Shown here one piece after another: positions 1 through 8,347 of a stretch of 64,000 nucleotides of DNA. The DNA comes from Paenibacillus sp. FSL R5-0912. Lineage in GTDB: Bacteria > Bacillota > Bacilli > Paenibacillales > Paenibacillaceae. The notes under the pieces were generated by a model. It saw nothing but the letters and a program-made list of their open reading frames with translations. It was not told the origin of the DNA and ran no database searches. How positions within the stretch are numbered: position 1 is the first letter of the stretch; the number at the start of each line of letters is the position of its first letter. A program made the translations under genes and the position numbers. The stretch is taken from contig NZ_CP009282.1 of the NCBI RefSeq assembly GCF_000758605.1, forward strand, positions 248,001 to 312,000, read 5' to 3'.

Positions 1-739
1 CGGCGCGAATTCGATCATGACCTCCTACAATCCGGTCAACGGACATTGGGCGGCTTCCAACTATGATCTGAATACCACGCTGCTTCGCGGTGAATGGGGC
101 TTCCGGGGAATTGTAATGACTGACTGGTGGGCAATCATGAATGATGTCGTGAATGGAGGCACTGCGGACCGCAAGAACACGAACTGGATGGTCCGGGCAC
201 AGAACGATCTGTACATGGTAGTATCCAATTATGGTGCGGAAGTCAACGCCTATGATGACAATACGCTCGAATCCTTGGAGAATGGGACGCTCACCCGTGG
301 CGAGCTTCAGCGCTCGGCCATCAACATTTGCGAATTCATCATGCAGGCACCGGTCTTCTCCAGAAAGCATGAGATTGTAGAAGCTGTTGAGACCTTTAAG
401 GCAGACTCTTCCCTGGTGGCTGAGCAGGTTCAGGTGTTGGGCCAGAACGCCCAGGTTGCACCAAGTGTGTCTGGACCAACCTATATCCAGGCGGATGAAG
501 CCGGTGAGTACCGGATCTTTGTCAGCATCATGTCTCCGGAACCTGAGCTTGCCCAAAGCGCCTGCAACGTGACCCTGAACGGACAGCCAGTGACCACCAT
601 TCAGACGAACGGGACAGAAGGCAAATGGATCAGACAGAAGCTGGTCAAGATCGGACTTGAAGCCGGTCTGTATGAAATGAAGCTGGACTTCGTCAAACCC
701 GGCCTGGAGATTGAGTGGATTGAATTCAAGCAGGTGTAA
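1..739 (+). CDS. Glycoside hydrolase family 3 protein, C-terminal part (5' truncated)
   Basis: The reading frame is open from base 2, so the gene starts before the window. The visible part opens with SIMTSYNPVNG and later GIVMTDWW, typical of the region around the GH3 nucleophile aspartate (the D of MTDWW). GH3 enzymes remove non-reducing-end sugars such as beta-linked glucose or xylose. After the GH3 core, roughly the last 85 residues (from YIQADEAGEYR) look like a small beta-rich carbohydrate-binding module ending in EWIEFKQV. No cell-surface anchor is seen at the C-terminus. Substrate cannot be assigned without the N-terminus. A strong intrinsic terminator follows directly. Another GH3 gene begins at the right edge of the window. 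Confidence 0.85.
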   Translation, partial: GANSIMTSYNPVNGHWAASNYDLNTTLLRGEWGFRGIVMTDWWAIMNDVVNGGTADRKNTNWMVRAQNDLYMVVSNYGAEVNAYDDNTLESLENGTLTRGELQRSAINICEFIMQAPVFSRKHEIVEAVETFKADSSLVAEQVQVLGQNAQVAPSVSGPTYIQADEAGEYRIFVSIMSPEPELAQSACNVTLNGQPVTTIQTNGTEGKWIRQKLVKIGLEAGLYEMKLDFVKPGLEIEWIEFKQV

Positions 740-755
740 CAGCTTTTAATATCAG

Positions 756-778
756 GACACCCTCCGGGGTGTCTTTTT
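756..778 (+). terminator. Intrinsic terminator of the GH3 gene
   Basis: A 7-bp stem GACACCC/GGGTGTC with a TCCG loop is followed by TTTTT, 17 bases after the stop codon. Confidence 0.85.
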
Positions 779-851
779 GCATCCGCATACCTGCAGCACT
801 CCCGAATAAAATAAGGTATAACTGCTACTATGAAGGGGTGAGCATGAAAGG

Positions 852-2138
852 ATGCAAATACATGTGGTGCAGCCGAAACAGACGCTGTATGGGATTGCTG
901 ATGCTTATGGCGTGAACATGGATACGATAACTGAGGCGAATCAGTTGTCTGCGCCAGGGAGGCTGGTCATTGGACAAACGCTGGTGATTCCGGTCGTAGG
1001 CCAGTATTATTGGGTTCAGCAGGGGGATAGCTTCTATAGTATCGCGAAGAGGTTCGGCCTGAAGGCCAGCTCGCTGGCGGAAGTGAACGGGCTGACGCTG
1101 AACCAGCCGCTGCAGACCGGGTTCCGCCTGTACATACCTCCTGTGCCAAGGCGGCAGGCAGAAGTGAATGCCTATATTGAGCCGAGAGGGGAAGCGGTCT
1201 CCCAGGCGCTGCAGAATGCTGCCGCAGAAGCTGCCCCTGAGCTTACGTATCTGGCTCCGTTTAGTTTTCGGATTAAGCGGGACGGTTCGCTGCAGGCACC
1301 GCCGCTGGATAATCTGGCTTCAATCGCGGCGCAGAACCGGGTCACGCTGATGCTGGTCGTCACGAATCTGGAGGATGCCCAGTTCAGCTCGGAGCTGGGA
1401 CGGATTATACTGAATGATGTAGCGGTGCAGGACCGGCTGCTGGAGAACATTGTGACAGAGGCGAAGCGGCTGAATTTCAGAGATATCCACTTTGACCTGG
1501 AATTCCTCCGGCCGGAGGACCGCGAAGCGTATAATGCCTTTTTGCGCAAGGCAGCGGACATCATTCACAGGGAGGGGTTCCTGCTGTCTACTGCACTTGC
1601 ACCCAAAACCAGTGCCTCCCAAACCGGGGCCTGGTATACGGCGCATGACTATAAAGTGCACGGCCAGGTTGCTGATTTTGTCATTATTATGACTTACGAA
1701 TGGGGATACAGCGGAGGTCCGCCGATGGCTGTTTCGCCTATAGGACCGGTGCGTCAGGTGCTGACGTATGCGGCAAGTGAAATTCCCCCCGGCAAAATTA
1801 TGATGGGCCAGAATCTGTACGGGTACGATTGGACTTTGCCTTATACGGCTGGCGGAGAGTATGCCAAAGCACTTAGCCCGCAGGCGGCAATTGATCTGGC
1901 GCGGAATAGGAATGCCGCCATTCAGTACGACTATAAAGCCCAGGCTCCGCACTTCGATTACACCGATGACGCAGGCCGGCAGCATAAGGTATGGTTCGAA
2001 GATGCCCGCTCGATTCAGGCCAAGTTCGATTTGATCAAGGAGCTCGATCTCCGGGGCATCAGCTATTGGAAGCTTGGGCTGCCTTTTCCGCAGAATTGGC
2101 TGTTAATCGAAGATAACTTCAATGTGGTCAAAAAATAA
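852..2138 (+). CDS. yaaH: LysM-GH18 spore cortex-lytic enzyme, YaaH/SleL type
   Basis: A 428-residue protein with two N-terminal LysM repeats (about residues 2-46 and 52-96, each with the YxV-x-GD/QT start and IP end), then a GH18 catalytic barrel from about residue 105 to the end. The GH18 motif appears as DIHFDLE, with Glu217 the likely acid/base. This matches Bacillus YaaH/SleL, an N-acetylglucosaminidase acting on cortex muropeptides during spore germination. There is no signal peptide, as in SleL, which is packaged in the spore. The ATG at 852 is the first codon giving the LysM domain. The best ribosome site (GAAGGGG at 832-838) is about 13 bases away, slightly long. It is the only cortex-type gene here and seems monocistronic. 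Confidence 0.85.
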   Translation: MQIHVVQPKQTLYGIADAYGVNMDTITEANQLSAPGRLVIGQTLVIPVVGQYYWVQQGDSFYSIAKRFGLKASSLAEVNGLTLNQPLQTGFRLYIPPVPRRQAEVNAYIEPRGEAVSQALQNAAAEAAPELTYLAPFSFRIKRDGSLQAPPLDNLASIAAQNRVTLMLVVTNLEDAQFSSELGRIILNDVAVQDRLLENIVTEAKRLNFRDIHFDLEFLRPEDREAYNAFLRKAADIIHREGFLLSTALAPKTSASQTGAWYTAHDYKVHGQVADFVIIMTYEWGYSGGPPMAVSPIGPVRQVLTYAASEIPPGKIMMGQNLYGYDWTLPYTAGGEYAKALSPQAAIDLARNRNAAIQYDYKAQAPHFDYTDDAGRQHKVWFEDARSIQAKFDLIKELDLRGISYWKLGLPFPQNWLLIEDNFNVVKK

Positions 2139-2181
2139 ACCGGCTATGTCCCCTTTTTTGGGCAGAAAAGCTGCTGCAAAA

Positions 2182-2220
2182 AAACGGCTGTACGCCCCCA
2201 AAAGGAGTGCACAGCCGTTT
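2182..2220 (-). terminator. Convergent terminator between the cortex hydrolase and a small gene
   Basis: A 10-bp stem AAACGGCTGT/ACAGCCGTTT. Read on the minus strand it runs into a tract of seven T, so it mainly terminates the gene at 2241-2624. On the plus strand the T-run is short. Confidence 0.75.
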
Positions 2221-2240
2221 CTGCTTATACCGTTACAGCG

Positions 2241-2624
2241 TTAGCCCATTAAGCCCTTGAGGCCGCCAAGGAAGGGCCGGATCGACTTAATCATATTGTA
2301 GCCCATCTTCATGACAGGCATCGCCTTCTGCACTATTCCGAACATCCCCATGAATTTCCCCAGACCTCCGATACCGGCAGCTCCGCCTGCCCCGCCCATG
2401 AACGATCCTAGTAAAGGCATGAAGCCGGAGACCTCTGCCTTCCGGGCACCTGAAGACGATTTCCGTTTAGATTTATGAAGCGTGCTTGTTCTGGAGAGGA
2501 TTACTGCTTCTTTATTAAGGTCTGTTATCCAGCCTACATATGAACGTCCATCGTGTAAAGTAATGCAGACCGGCCGGCCCTTCAACTGCTGTGCCCGCTT
2601 GCGGATTTTTGTTGAATTTGCCAT
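2241..2624 (-). CDS. Small basic protein with LSm-like N-terminus and Gly/Met-rich tail, function unknown
   Basis: A 127-residue protein. Residues about 15-45 (GRPVCITLHDGRSYVGWI) resemble a short SH3/LSm-like barrel as found in small Bacillus proteins of unknown role. A Lys/Ser-rich linker follows (HKSKRKSSSG), then a Gly/Met-rich hydrophobic tail (about 68-127) with helix-like patches but no clear membrane segment. The start is supported by GAGGTG 8-10 bases upstream of the ATG. It stands alone, convergent with the cortex hydrolase, with its own terminator. I do not recognise a named family; a spore or envelope role would only be a guess. Confidence 0.6.
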   Translation of the reverse strand: MANSTKIRKRAQQLKGRPVCITLHDGRSYVGWITDLNKEAVILSRTSTLHKSKRKSSSGARKAEVSGFMPLLGSFMGGAGGAAGIGGLGKFMGMFGIVQKAMPVMKMGYNMIKSIRPFLGGLKGLMG

Positions 2625-2813
2625 TCGTCACTCACCTCATTGTTCTATTTACTATATTTTACTCAGAACCCGGGAGGCGGCTTGTGCAGGTATGGAGTTT
2701 CCCGGAAATAAATTGAACAACCATGTGCTGTATTTTCCATAAAAATATCGTAATATCAATATAGGGTGGTATAATATTCCATTTCTATATTCTAATCCAA
2801 GGGGGAGAGCCGT

Positions 2814-3710
2814 TTGACAAACATCCGGAATCTGGCGGCATTTATCTGTGCCCGTAATTCGGAAAGCCAGCAATGCGGGTACGTGGGCAGCACACTTGAT
2901 GATATTATTCATGACCTGAGTGATGGTATGGCAGAAGCAAGCTTCGTGTTGTATGAGGGAGAGGAAATCAGGGGTGCAATTATATTGGACACCTATGACG
3001 TAGGCGGTGGACAAGAGGATATAGAAGTGTGGGGACCTTATTATTCCGCCCGCCCTGAGGATGAACTCCAGCTGTTATTCAGGTATCTCAGCGAAGCCGC
3101 CGGCTCAGCGGCGATCCGGTATATCCATTTGTTCACCCGTGCGGATAATGTTCCGCTGATTGAATATGCCGCCCGCTATCGTACCGAGAAGGTTAGAACA
3201 CACTATCATTATTCGATGGATACTGCATTACCGCTTAGTAACAGCAGTTATGCGGATCTGTCCATTGTGCCCGTCACAGAGCCTGAGTCAGAGTGGCTGA
3301 AACAGATTATTGAACTACATAATCAAGGTTTCCAGGGGGCTACATTGACACAAGAGGATATCACAGCGGATATAGAGGATAGCGGCAACAGTGATTATGA
3401 TATCTACGCCGTCCTTAACGAGGGTTCTTTCATAGGATACATAATTGTTAGAAGAAACGTCCTGACCGGCATCCTCCATCTGGAGTACATCTGTATCCGC
3501 CCTGATGAGAGAAGCAGGGGAACGGGCAGGAAGTTGATTGCCTATCTGGCGGAGACCTATAGAGGTCTGGGTTATACGCGCATTGGACTGGATGTCAGCG
3601 AGGAGAATGAAGCTGCAGTCCGGTTCTATGACAAGAACGGGTTCAACAGGGATAGTGTAATGAAGCATATCATTATTGGCGGGAGGATGGAGCCGGCGGT
3701 GCTGGCGTAA
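2814..3710 (+). CDS. GNAT family N-acetyltransferase
   Basis: A 298-residue protein whose C-terminal half (about 150-290) is a GNAT domain. It contains the acetyl-CoA pyrophosphate loop RSRGTGRKLI, a following YLAETYRGLGYTRIGLDV strand, and the NEAAVRFYDKNGF helix-end typical of the fold. The N-terminal 140 residues may be a second, degenerate GNAT-like domain (note EEIRGAIIL), as in tandem-GNAT proteins. The start is a TTG preceded by GGGGGAGAG; no better ATG exists. The substrate cannot be read from sequence. The AraC-type gene follows 73 bases downstream on the same strand and may be co-transcribed. Confidence 0.8.
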   Translation: MTNIRNLAAFICARNSESQQCGYVGSTLDDIIHDLSDGMAEASFVLYEGEEIRGAIILDTYDVGGGQEDIEVWGPYYSARPEDELQLLFRYLSEAAGSAAIRYIHLFTRADNVPLIEYAARYRTEKVRTHYHYSMDTALPLSNSSYADLSIVPVTEPESEWLKQIIELHNQGFQGATLTQEDITADIEDSGNSDYDIYAVLNEGSFIGYIIVRRNVLTGILHLEYICIRPDERSRGTGRKLIAYLAETYRGLGYTRIGLDVSEENEAAVRFYDKNGFNRDSVMKHIIIGGRMEPAVLA

Positions 3711-3783
3711 GGACAGTGCAATTCAGATCAAATATGGGGAAATGCTCTTTGTTATGATTCTTGATGAAAGGAGGAGAACCTCA

Positions 3784-4689
3784 TTGTACGAATGGAACGA
3801 GATGGTTCAGCTCATGATTGACTGGATCGAAGAAGACCTTGCGGCTTCGCCTACGCTGCTGAAGATGTCCGAACAGCTGGGATATTCGCCGTATTATTGC
3901 ACCAAGCAGTTTCATGCTTTGACCGGGATGACGCTGCGGGATTACATCTGGCAGCGCAGAATCGGCCGGGCGGCCCTGGAGCTGAGGGATACGGATACGC
4001 GGATTCTCGATATTGCCGTGAAGTTCGGCTTTTCTTCACAGGAGGCATTCTCGCGGGCGTTTCTTAGAGCCTTCAAGGTTACTCCCCATGCCTACCGCAA
4101 AGCCCCGCGGCCGATTCCGCTCGCCATTCGTGCCGAGGTGTTCTCCCCTTATCAATATCTGATCAGGGAGCGGGATAGAATGAGACAAGTGCATTTGCAG
4201 GAAGCACAGATCAAGCTTGAATTCATACCGGCGCATAAATTCATCGGCATCCGGGATATCGGCTCGAACAATTACGGCGGGTTCTGGGAGAACGGGCATG
4301 ACTGCGATGAGGTCTCCGGAACGCTGGAGAGCATGTCGCATCATACACTTCCAGGGCAGCTGGGCCAGACTGCAGGCTGGTTCTATCAGGATGGGCGCAA
4401 GGGTTACCTGTACGGCATTCCTGTTGCAGCAGACTATGATGGTGAAATACCGGAGGGCATGGAGTGCCGTGATGTGCCGGAATCGGAGTATCTGGTCTTT
4501 TTTCACCCGCCGTTTGATTATTTGCAGGACAACGGGCAGGTGATGCGTATCGTAGAGGAAGTGGCCTGGAATTATGATCCGGCGGCGATGGGCTATGCGT
4601 GGGACGAAGAGGTCAAGCAGGACTATCAGCGCCATTTCCCCGAAGGGTACGGCTATGCGGTGCTACGGCCGGTCCGTAAATTGGGTTAG
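3784..4689 (+). CDS. AraC family regulator with GyrI-like effector-binding domain
   Basis: A 301-residue protein. Residues about 8-105 are an AraC/XylS double helix-turn-helix (LLKMSEQLGYSPYYCTKQF, then ILDIAVKFGFSSQEAFSRAF and TPHAYRK). Residues about 135-300 form a GyrI/SOUL-like small-molecule binding domain (KLEFIPAHKFIGIRDIG onward), the Rob/SoxS-effector architecture with DNA binding first. A TTG start at 3784 is chosen because a perfect AAAGGAGG lies 9 bases upstream at 3767-3774. Longer in-frame starts would place that ribosome site inside the gene and overlap the GNAT gene. Such proteins usually sense hydrophobic or cationic compounds; the ligand is unknown. Confidence 0.8.
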   Translation: MYEWNEMVQLMIDWIEEDLAASPTLLKMSEQLGYSPYYCTKQFHALTGMTLRDYIWQRRIGRAALELRDTDTRILDIAVKFGFSSQEAFSRAFLRAFKVTPHAYRKAPRPIPLAIRAEVFSPYQYLIRERDRMRQVHLQEAQIKLEFIPAHKFIGIRDIGSNNYGGFWENGHDCDEVSGTLESMSHHTLPGQLGQTAGWFYQDGRKGYLYGIPVAADYDGEIPEGMECRDVPESEYLVFFHPPFDYLQDNGQVMRIVEEVAWNYDPAAMGYAWDEEVKQDYQRHFPEGYGYAVLRPVRKLG

Positions 4690-4710
4690 TTCGCGGGCTG
4701 CCGCCCAAAC

Positions 4711-4737
4711 AAGGAGAAGCGCCCAGCGCTTCTCCTT
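4711..4737. terminator. Bidirectional hairpin between convergent genes
   Basis: An 11-bp perfect stem AAGGAGAAGCG/CGCTTCTCCTT with a 5-base loop sits between the converging AraC and XRE genes. Flanking T-runs are weak on both strands, so efficiency is uncertain. Confidence 0.55.
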
Positions 4738-4751
4738 GAGCCATTTTCAGT

Positions 4752-6548
4752 TCAATTCTCTGTTAAGCCAAGCACTGTCTCTGCAAGTGTATCTCCCCGG
4801 CGCTCCAACGACGCTACCAGCGTCAGTAGCTCTGCCTGCTTTTCCCGCTGCCGGGCCGTCCAGCTAAGTCGGGGTGAGGCTCCTGTCTTCCGGACTACAG
4901 CAGGATCGGCAAGATTCTTATAAAAGTCTTCGAGCAGAGCAGCCATTTCAGCATATACCCCGGCCATTTCCGACAAGGCTGTCAGCTTACGCTGATCCTG
5001 CACCAGCGGCAGAGATTCCTGCAAATAGGCGGCGGCGCTTCTTCTGGCATCGGCCAGCGCCATCATGCAGAAGTGGTTGACTGAAAGCCTGCGGTTGTAC
5101 GCTTCATCCTCCGCTGCAGCATACCACTGATGGTCCAGCAGTCCCTCGCTCCATACTTCTAGAGCCTTGTAGCCGGCTGTATAACAGCTGCTGCCTTCGG
5201 TCTCCATATGCATAGAATCCAGCTTAATCCGAAGGGAAGCATACAGATTATCCAATGCAGAAGGGGGCGCCGTCTGTTCGCCAAGACGGATAACCCTATA
5301 GGGCCAATGGTCGACATGGAGGTAACCCTTGCTTACTTCCATATGCATCTGGAATTCGGAGTCTGCTTCAAGCGCTTCAAAGGTCTCATCGTCAAAATAA
5401 CTCCGGCACAGCAGGGTCAGGCCATCCTCCAAATATCCGGTAATCACTCCCCATTCAGGTGCCACCCGGAGATTAATGGCTATAGGCAGCCTGCCTGCAC
5501 GAATATCCTCCAGAATCGCCAGCTTCTCGGCTGTGCGCTGCTGCGGTTCCAGCCGGTTGGCCTGAATGGCGTGTATTCCATAAGCCGTGCAGGCTGGCAC
5601 GGAGTAGTCATAGACGACTAGCGCATCCGCAGAGCTGTAATCCCACACCGGTTCAAAGGCGGCCCTCCAGCATGCTCCTGAATAACCCATAACCCGCTCA
5701 TAGGTTGTCTCTATCCCTCTGGCGGCAAGTGAGAGCGTCATTGCTCCTGCCCAGGAGCAGTCCATCCCCCGGCCGAATCCCAGCCGGCTGATTCCCTCTA
5801 CAATGCACTGCTGATCGGCAGGATCACTTTGGCAGAGAGAGGCCCGGTCCGGACTGTAATGAATCTGTTCGCCTTCTGCACAGCTAATAGCATGAATGCC
5901 ATGACCATTCAGATACACCAGCAGCAGGTAGTCATTGCCTTCATTGTCAATCAGACTCGGAAACAGCTCATGCGAGGCGGTGAAAGAATTCCACCGGAAA
6001 TGCTCATAATGCTTCATTTTCTGTAAGACGCTGCGGTTCGCCTGTTCATTACCGTAATTGGCTTCGAGAATCTGCAGCTCATTGCCGCCGGAGACATAGC
6101 CGGTAGAATGAACATCTATCACCAAAAGCTGGTCCTTCAGCACATACGTAGAATAGATTCCCGCTGGGGTCTCATAGGTAACGAGCAGCAGCTTTAGACG
6201 GTCACCCTCTAAAGATTGGGGAAAGACCTGATCCCCGGCCATTAAGCTTAGGCGATTCGAGGTAACAAATTGATTCACGAAATGAGTAACATCCAGCTCC
6301 TGCCGGCCATCCGTGTAGATGGCTGAGAGCACCACAAGCTCTTGAGGCAGCAGAATGCTGTCGATCGAGTGGCTTAATGCAGCGGATAGCAGGGGGAGGG
6401 TCGCGGTCTCCGGCAGGGATTTACCGGTTTCCCATTTGGATACCGCCTGGGTGCTGACATGCAGCTGCTGCGCTAATTGCTCCTGTGACAGGCCTTTTGT
6501 TTTGCGAAGTGTGGCTATCCTTTGTCCAACCTTTTCGCTACTAACCAT
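4752..6548 (-). CDS. XRE family regulator with large C-terminal peptidase-like domain
   Basis: A 598-residue protein. Residues 8-62 are a Cro/C1-type helix-turn-helix (TLRKTKGLSQEQLAQQLHVS, QAVSKWETGKSLP). The rest is far longer than a usual XRE regulator. Around residues 255-300 the segment LGFGRGMDCSWAGAM places Cys264 before a helix, and later H/W/Y-rich strands (VVYDYSVPAC; PIAINLRV; GVITGYLEDG) follow. This resembles the papain-like or BtrH N-terminal folds found in butirosin-type acyltransferases, but the match is by eye. The C-terminal 150 residues look helical. An ATG preceded by TAGGAG is used, with a TATAAT -10 at 6596-6591. It may be a sensor-regulator; the ligand is unknown. Confidence 0.7.
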   Translation of the reverse strand: MVSSEKVGQRIATLRKTKGLSQEQLAQQLHVSTQAVSKWETGKSLPETATLPLLSAALSHSIDSILLPQELVVLSAIYTDGRQELDVTHFVNQFVTSNRLSLMAGDQVFPQSLEGDRLKLLLVTYETPAGIYSTYVLKDQLLVIDVHSTGYVSGGNELQILEANYGNEQANRSVLQKMKHYEHFRWNSFTASHELFPSLIDNEGNDYLLLVYLNGHGIHAISCAEGEQIHYSPDRASLCQSDPADQQCIVEGISRLGFGRGMDCSWAGAMTLSLAARGIETTYERVMGYSGACWRAAFEPVWDYSSADALVVYDYSVPACTAYGIHAIQANRLEPQQRTAEKLAILEDIRAGRLPIAINLRVAPEWGVITGYLEDGLTLLCRSYFDDETFEALEADSEFQMHMEVSKGYLHVDHWPYRVIRLGEQTAPPSALDNLYASLRIKLDSMHMETEGSSCYTAGYKALEVWSEGLLDHQWYAAAEDEAYNRRLSVNHFCMMALADARRSAAAYLQESLPLVQDQRKLTALSEMAGVYAEMAALLEDFYKNLADPAVVRKTGASPRLSWTARQREKQAELLTLVASLERRGDTLAETVLGLTEN

Positions 6549-6702
6549 ACAAAGTACAACTCCTATAATGGATTTCGACGTCGTAACTCTATTATAATCT
6601 GAACTCCTGAAATGACCATTTATTGGAGTATAGGTTCGGAGATGGGAAAATCAACTGTAGGTTGAAGCACGGGTTTTTTCGGATGCCCGCCGGATGCCGC
6701 TG

Positions 6703-7728
6703 TTATAGTCCTTTGTTCCTGATTTCCGCTAATAACTGCTTTACAATGGCCGAGTGCCAGGAATAGAGTTCCTCCGGGTTTAAGATTAGGAGCTTTTCCT
6801 TGTCTACTATTATGTGTTCCTGTTGAACCGAAGCGAACCGGATAAACGGTTCACCTGAGAGAACGGATAGGCTCATGCGCTTCGTCCATTCTTGGACAGG
6901 GAGCGGATTCTCCGAGAGCAGCAGCTTCAGCAGATCATAGAAGGTCACATGCATCACATTAAGCTGATACTCCGGGCGCTCCATGCTGATGATATAAGCA
7001 TCGACTTCTTCCCACACATGATCAATGGCAGCTTGCCGCGTGATCAGGCTCTGCCGGGAGAAGTCCCCGGTGCCCATGATGGCAAGGAGACGTGCTTCCC
7101 AGTCCGGCGGTGTCCAGGCCAGCGATCTGCTGAAATGGATAAGCCATTTCTCATGGGGCACATGTTCACAATTGGCAGAGAATAAGGCTTCAATCAAATG
7201 GGTTGCCGCTTTATTCAGTATGGCATGGCCCTGGACAGTATCACCTCTGTGGATCCAAATATCACCGGCAAGCCGGAAATACCACCAGCATTGAAATAAC
7301 GGACCTTCTGCCTGCAGGCGCCGGGGCGGATCAGCCAGCTTCATCTCCATGAACAAAGCGATTTTTCCACTCGGGTCGTATAGGATGCGGGCATAAGATA
7401 AATCCTAGAGCGCCACGCTATCCCATTGCTTCTGCTGCTCCTCCTTGAGATCGAGGATCTTGATGTCATACAGGTAGTCTCCAATCCGGGTAATCCCAAG
7501 GGGAAGCGGCGATTGTCCGCCAGACCACAGCTGATAGCTGCCTGTCTCCAGATAGAATACCAGATCAATCTCGGATAACTCATCACCGTAGCCGCGGGAT
7601 AACCCGCCGTTCAGAGTGATACCGGTGACTCCGTCCAGTGATGAGAAGTAGTCCAGCCTGCGGCTGATCTCGTTCTGGAAATCTTGAATCCGGTTCTTGC
7701 TTGTCAGATTTACATAGGGTCTTGTCAT
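6703..7728 (-). pseudogene. Nucleotidyltransferase (pol-beta fold) gene interrupted by one in-frame amber codon
   Basis: Reading from the ATG at 7728 (GAGGTGATCG upstream), the frame runs 107 codons, meets TAG at 7407-7405, and continues open in the same frame to 6703, giving a 341-codon product if read through. The first part carries the nucleotidyltransferase signature LNGGLSRGYGDELSEIDL (GG...G..EIDL metal-binding pattern). Immediately after the stop comes DLSYARILYDPSGKI, the continuation expected in this family. The C-terminal part (LAGDIWIHRGD, KAATHLIEALF) is an all-helical domain like DUF4037 or kanamycin-nucleotidyltransferase relatives. There is no frameshift, only a stop. It could be a nonsense mutation, an assembly error or readthrough. 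Substrate is unknown. Confidence 0.75.
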
Positions 7729-7784
7729 ATCGATCACCTCATAAATAGTATGGGCAGCCGTACCATTTCCGTTCATAGTCAACA

Positions 7785-7811
7785 CAAAAAGCCGCAGATT
7801 TACTCTGCGGC
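7785..7811 (-). terminator. Intrinsic terminator on the minus strand without an obvious gene upstream
   Basis: An 8-bp stem GCCGCAGA/TCTGCGGC is followed on the minus strand by TTTTTG. No convincing minus-strand gene lies between here and the tRNA at 8155. Confidence 0.65.
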
Positions 7812-8095
7812 CCCGCTAGAAGAAGAGAAGACAGCCAGAGAGTAAAATAAAATCACATTTCTGCAAAAAGGCAACTCAAAATCACCTGGTGTTATGACAG
7901 GCTTGCCAATTTACACAAACAATTGATTTTATTCTAACTCTCCGCGTTAAATGATCCCTCGGATTACCGGGTATCCATCTAACCGAAATAGCAGTCCGCC
8001 CTTCAGAATGAAATGATAAGGTTACTCCACTAATATATAGATGGATAGGTTTTCTTCCTATGATAAATATCTTGAACAAAAAAATAAAAAAACTC
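7812..8095. other. AT-rich intergenic stretch, no gene recognised
   Basis: About 280 bases between the orphan terminator and the tRNA promoter. A 65-codon minus-strand frame exists, but it has no ribosome site or family likeness. Nothing else could be supported. Confidence 0.5.
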
Positions 8096-8124
8096 TTGTT
8101 CTTCCAGCGAAATCATGATATATT
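8096..8124 (+). promoter_or_regulatory. Promoter of tRNA-Leu
   Basis: TTGTTC, a 17-base spacer, then an extended -10 TGATATATT (TATATT at 8119-8124). The expected start lies about 25 bases before the tRNA 5' end. Confidence 0.7.
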
Positions 8125-8154
8125 AATTCTTGCATTGCATTGAATCTTTTCTTT

Positions 8155-8238
8155 GCGGTCATGGCGGAATTGGCAGACGCGCTGGCTTCAGGTGCCAGTG
8201 ATAGCAATATCGTGGAGGTTCGAGTCCTCTTGACCGCA
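8155..8238 (+). tRNA. tRNA-Leu(CAG)
   Basis: An 84-base class II tRNA. The acceptor stem GCGGTCA pairs with TGACCGC. The D-arm is GCGGAATTGGCAGAC. The anticodon stem CTGGC/GCCAG encloses the loop TTCAGGT, giving anticodon CAG, which reads CUG leucine codons. The long variable arm (TGATAGCAATATCGT) is typical of leucine tRNAs, and the T-arm is GGAGG-TTCGAGT-CCTC. The discriminator is A and CCA is not encoded. It stands alone with its own promoter and terminator. Confidence 0.95.
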
Positions 8239-8266
8239 TACAGCTTTATACGTAGTGCAAGCGAAA

Positions 8267-8300
8267 GCTCTTCTTCCTGAAGGGCCTTTTTTTATTTTTG
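8267..8300 (+). terminator. Terminator after tRNA-Leu
   Basis: Stem GCTCTTC/GAAGGGC (one G-T pair) with a TTCCT loop, followed by CTTTTTTTATTTTT. Confidence 0.75.
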
Positions 8301-8347
8301 CGGAAGTTTCCCGCAACAAGTCTAAACATAAGAGAAGTGAATTTGTA

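Noticed and set aside
3676..3783. Longer N-terminus for the AraC regulator
   Set aside because: It would overlap the GNAT gene and swallow the perfect AAAGGAGG that serves the TTG at 3784.
7882..8079. 65-codon minus-strand ORF before the tRNA
   Set aside because: No ribosome site and no recognisable composition.
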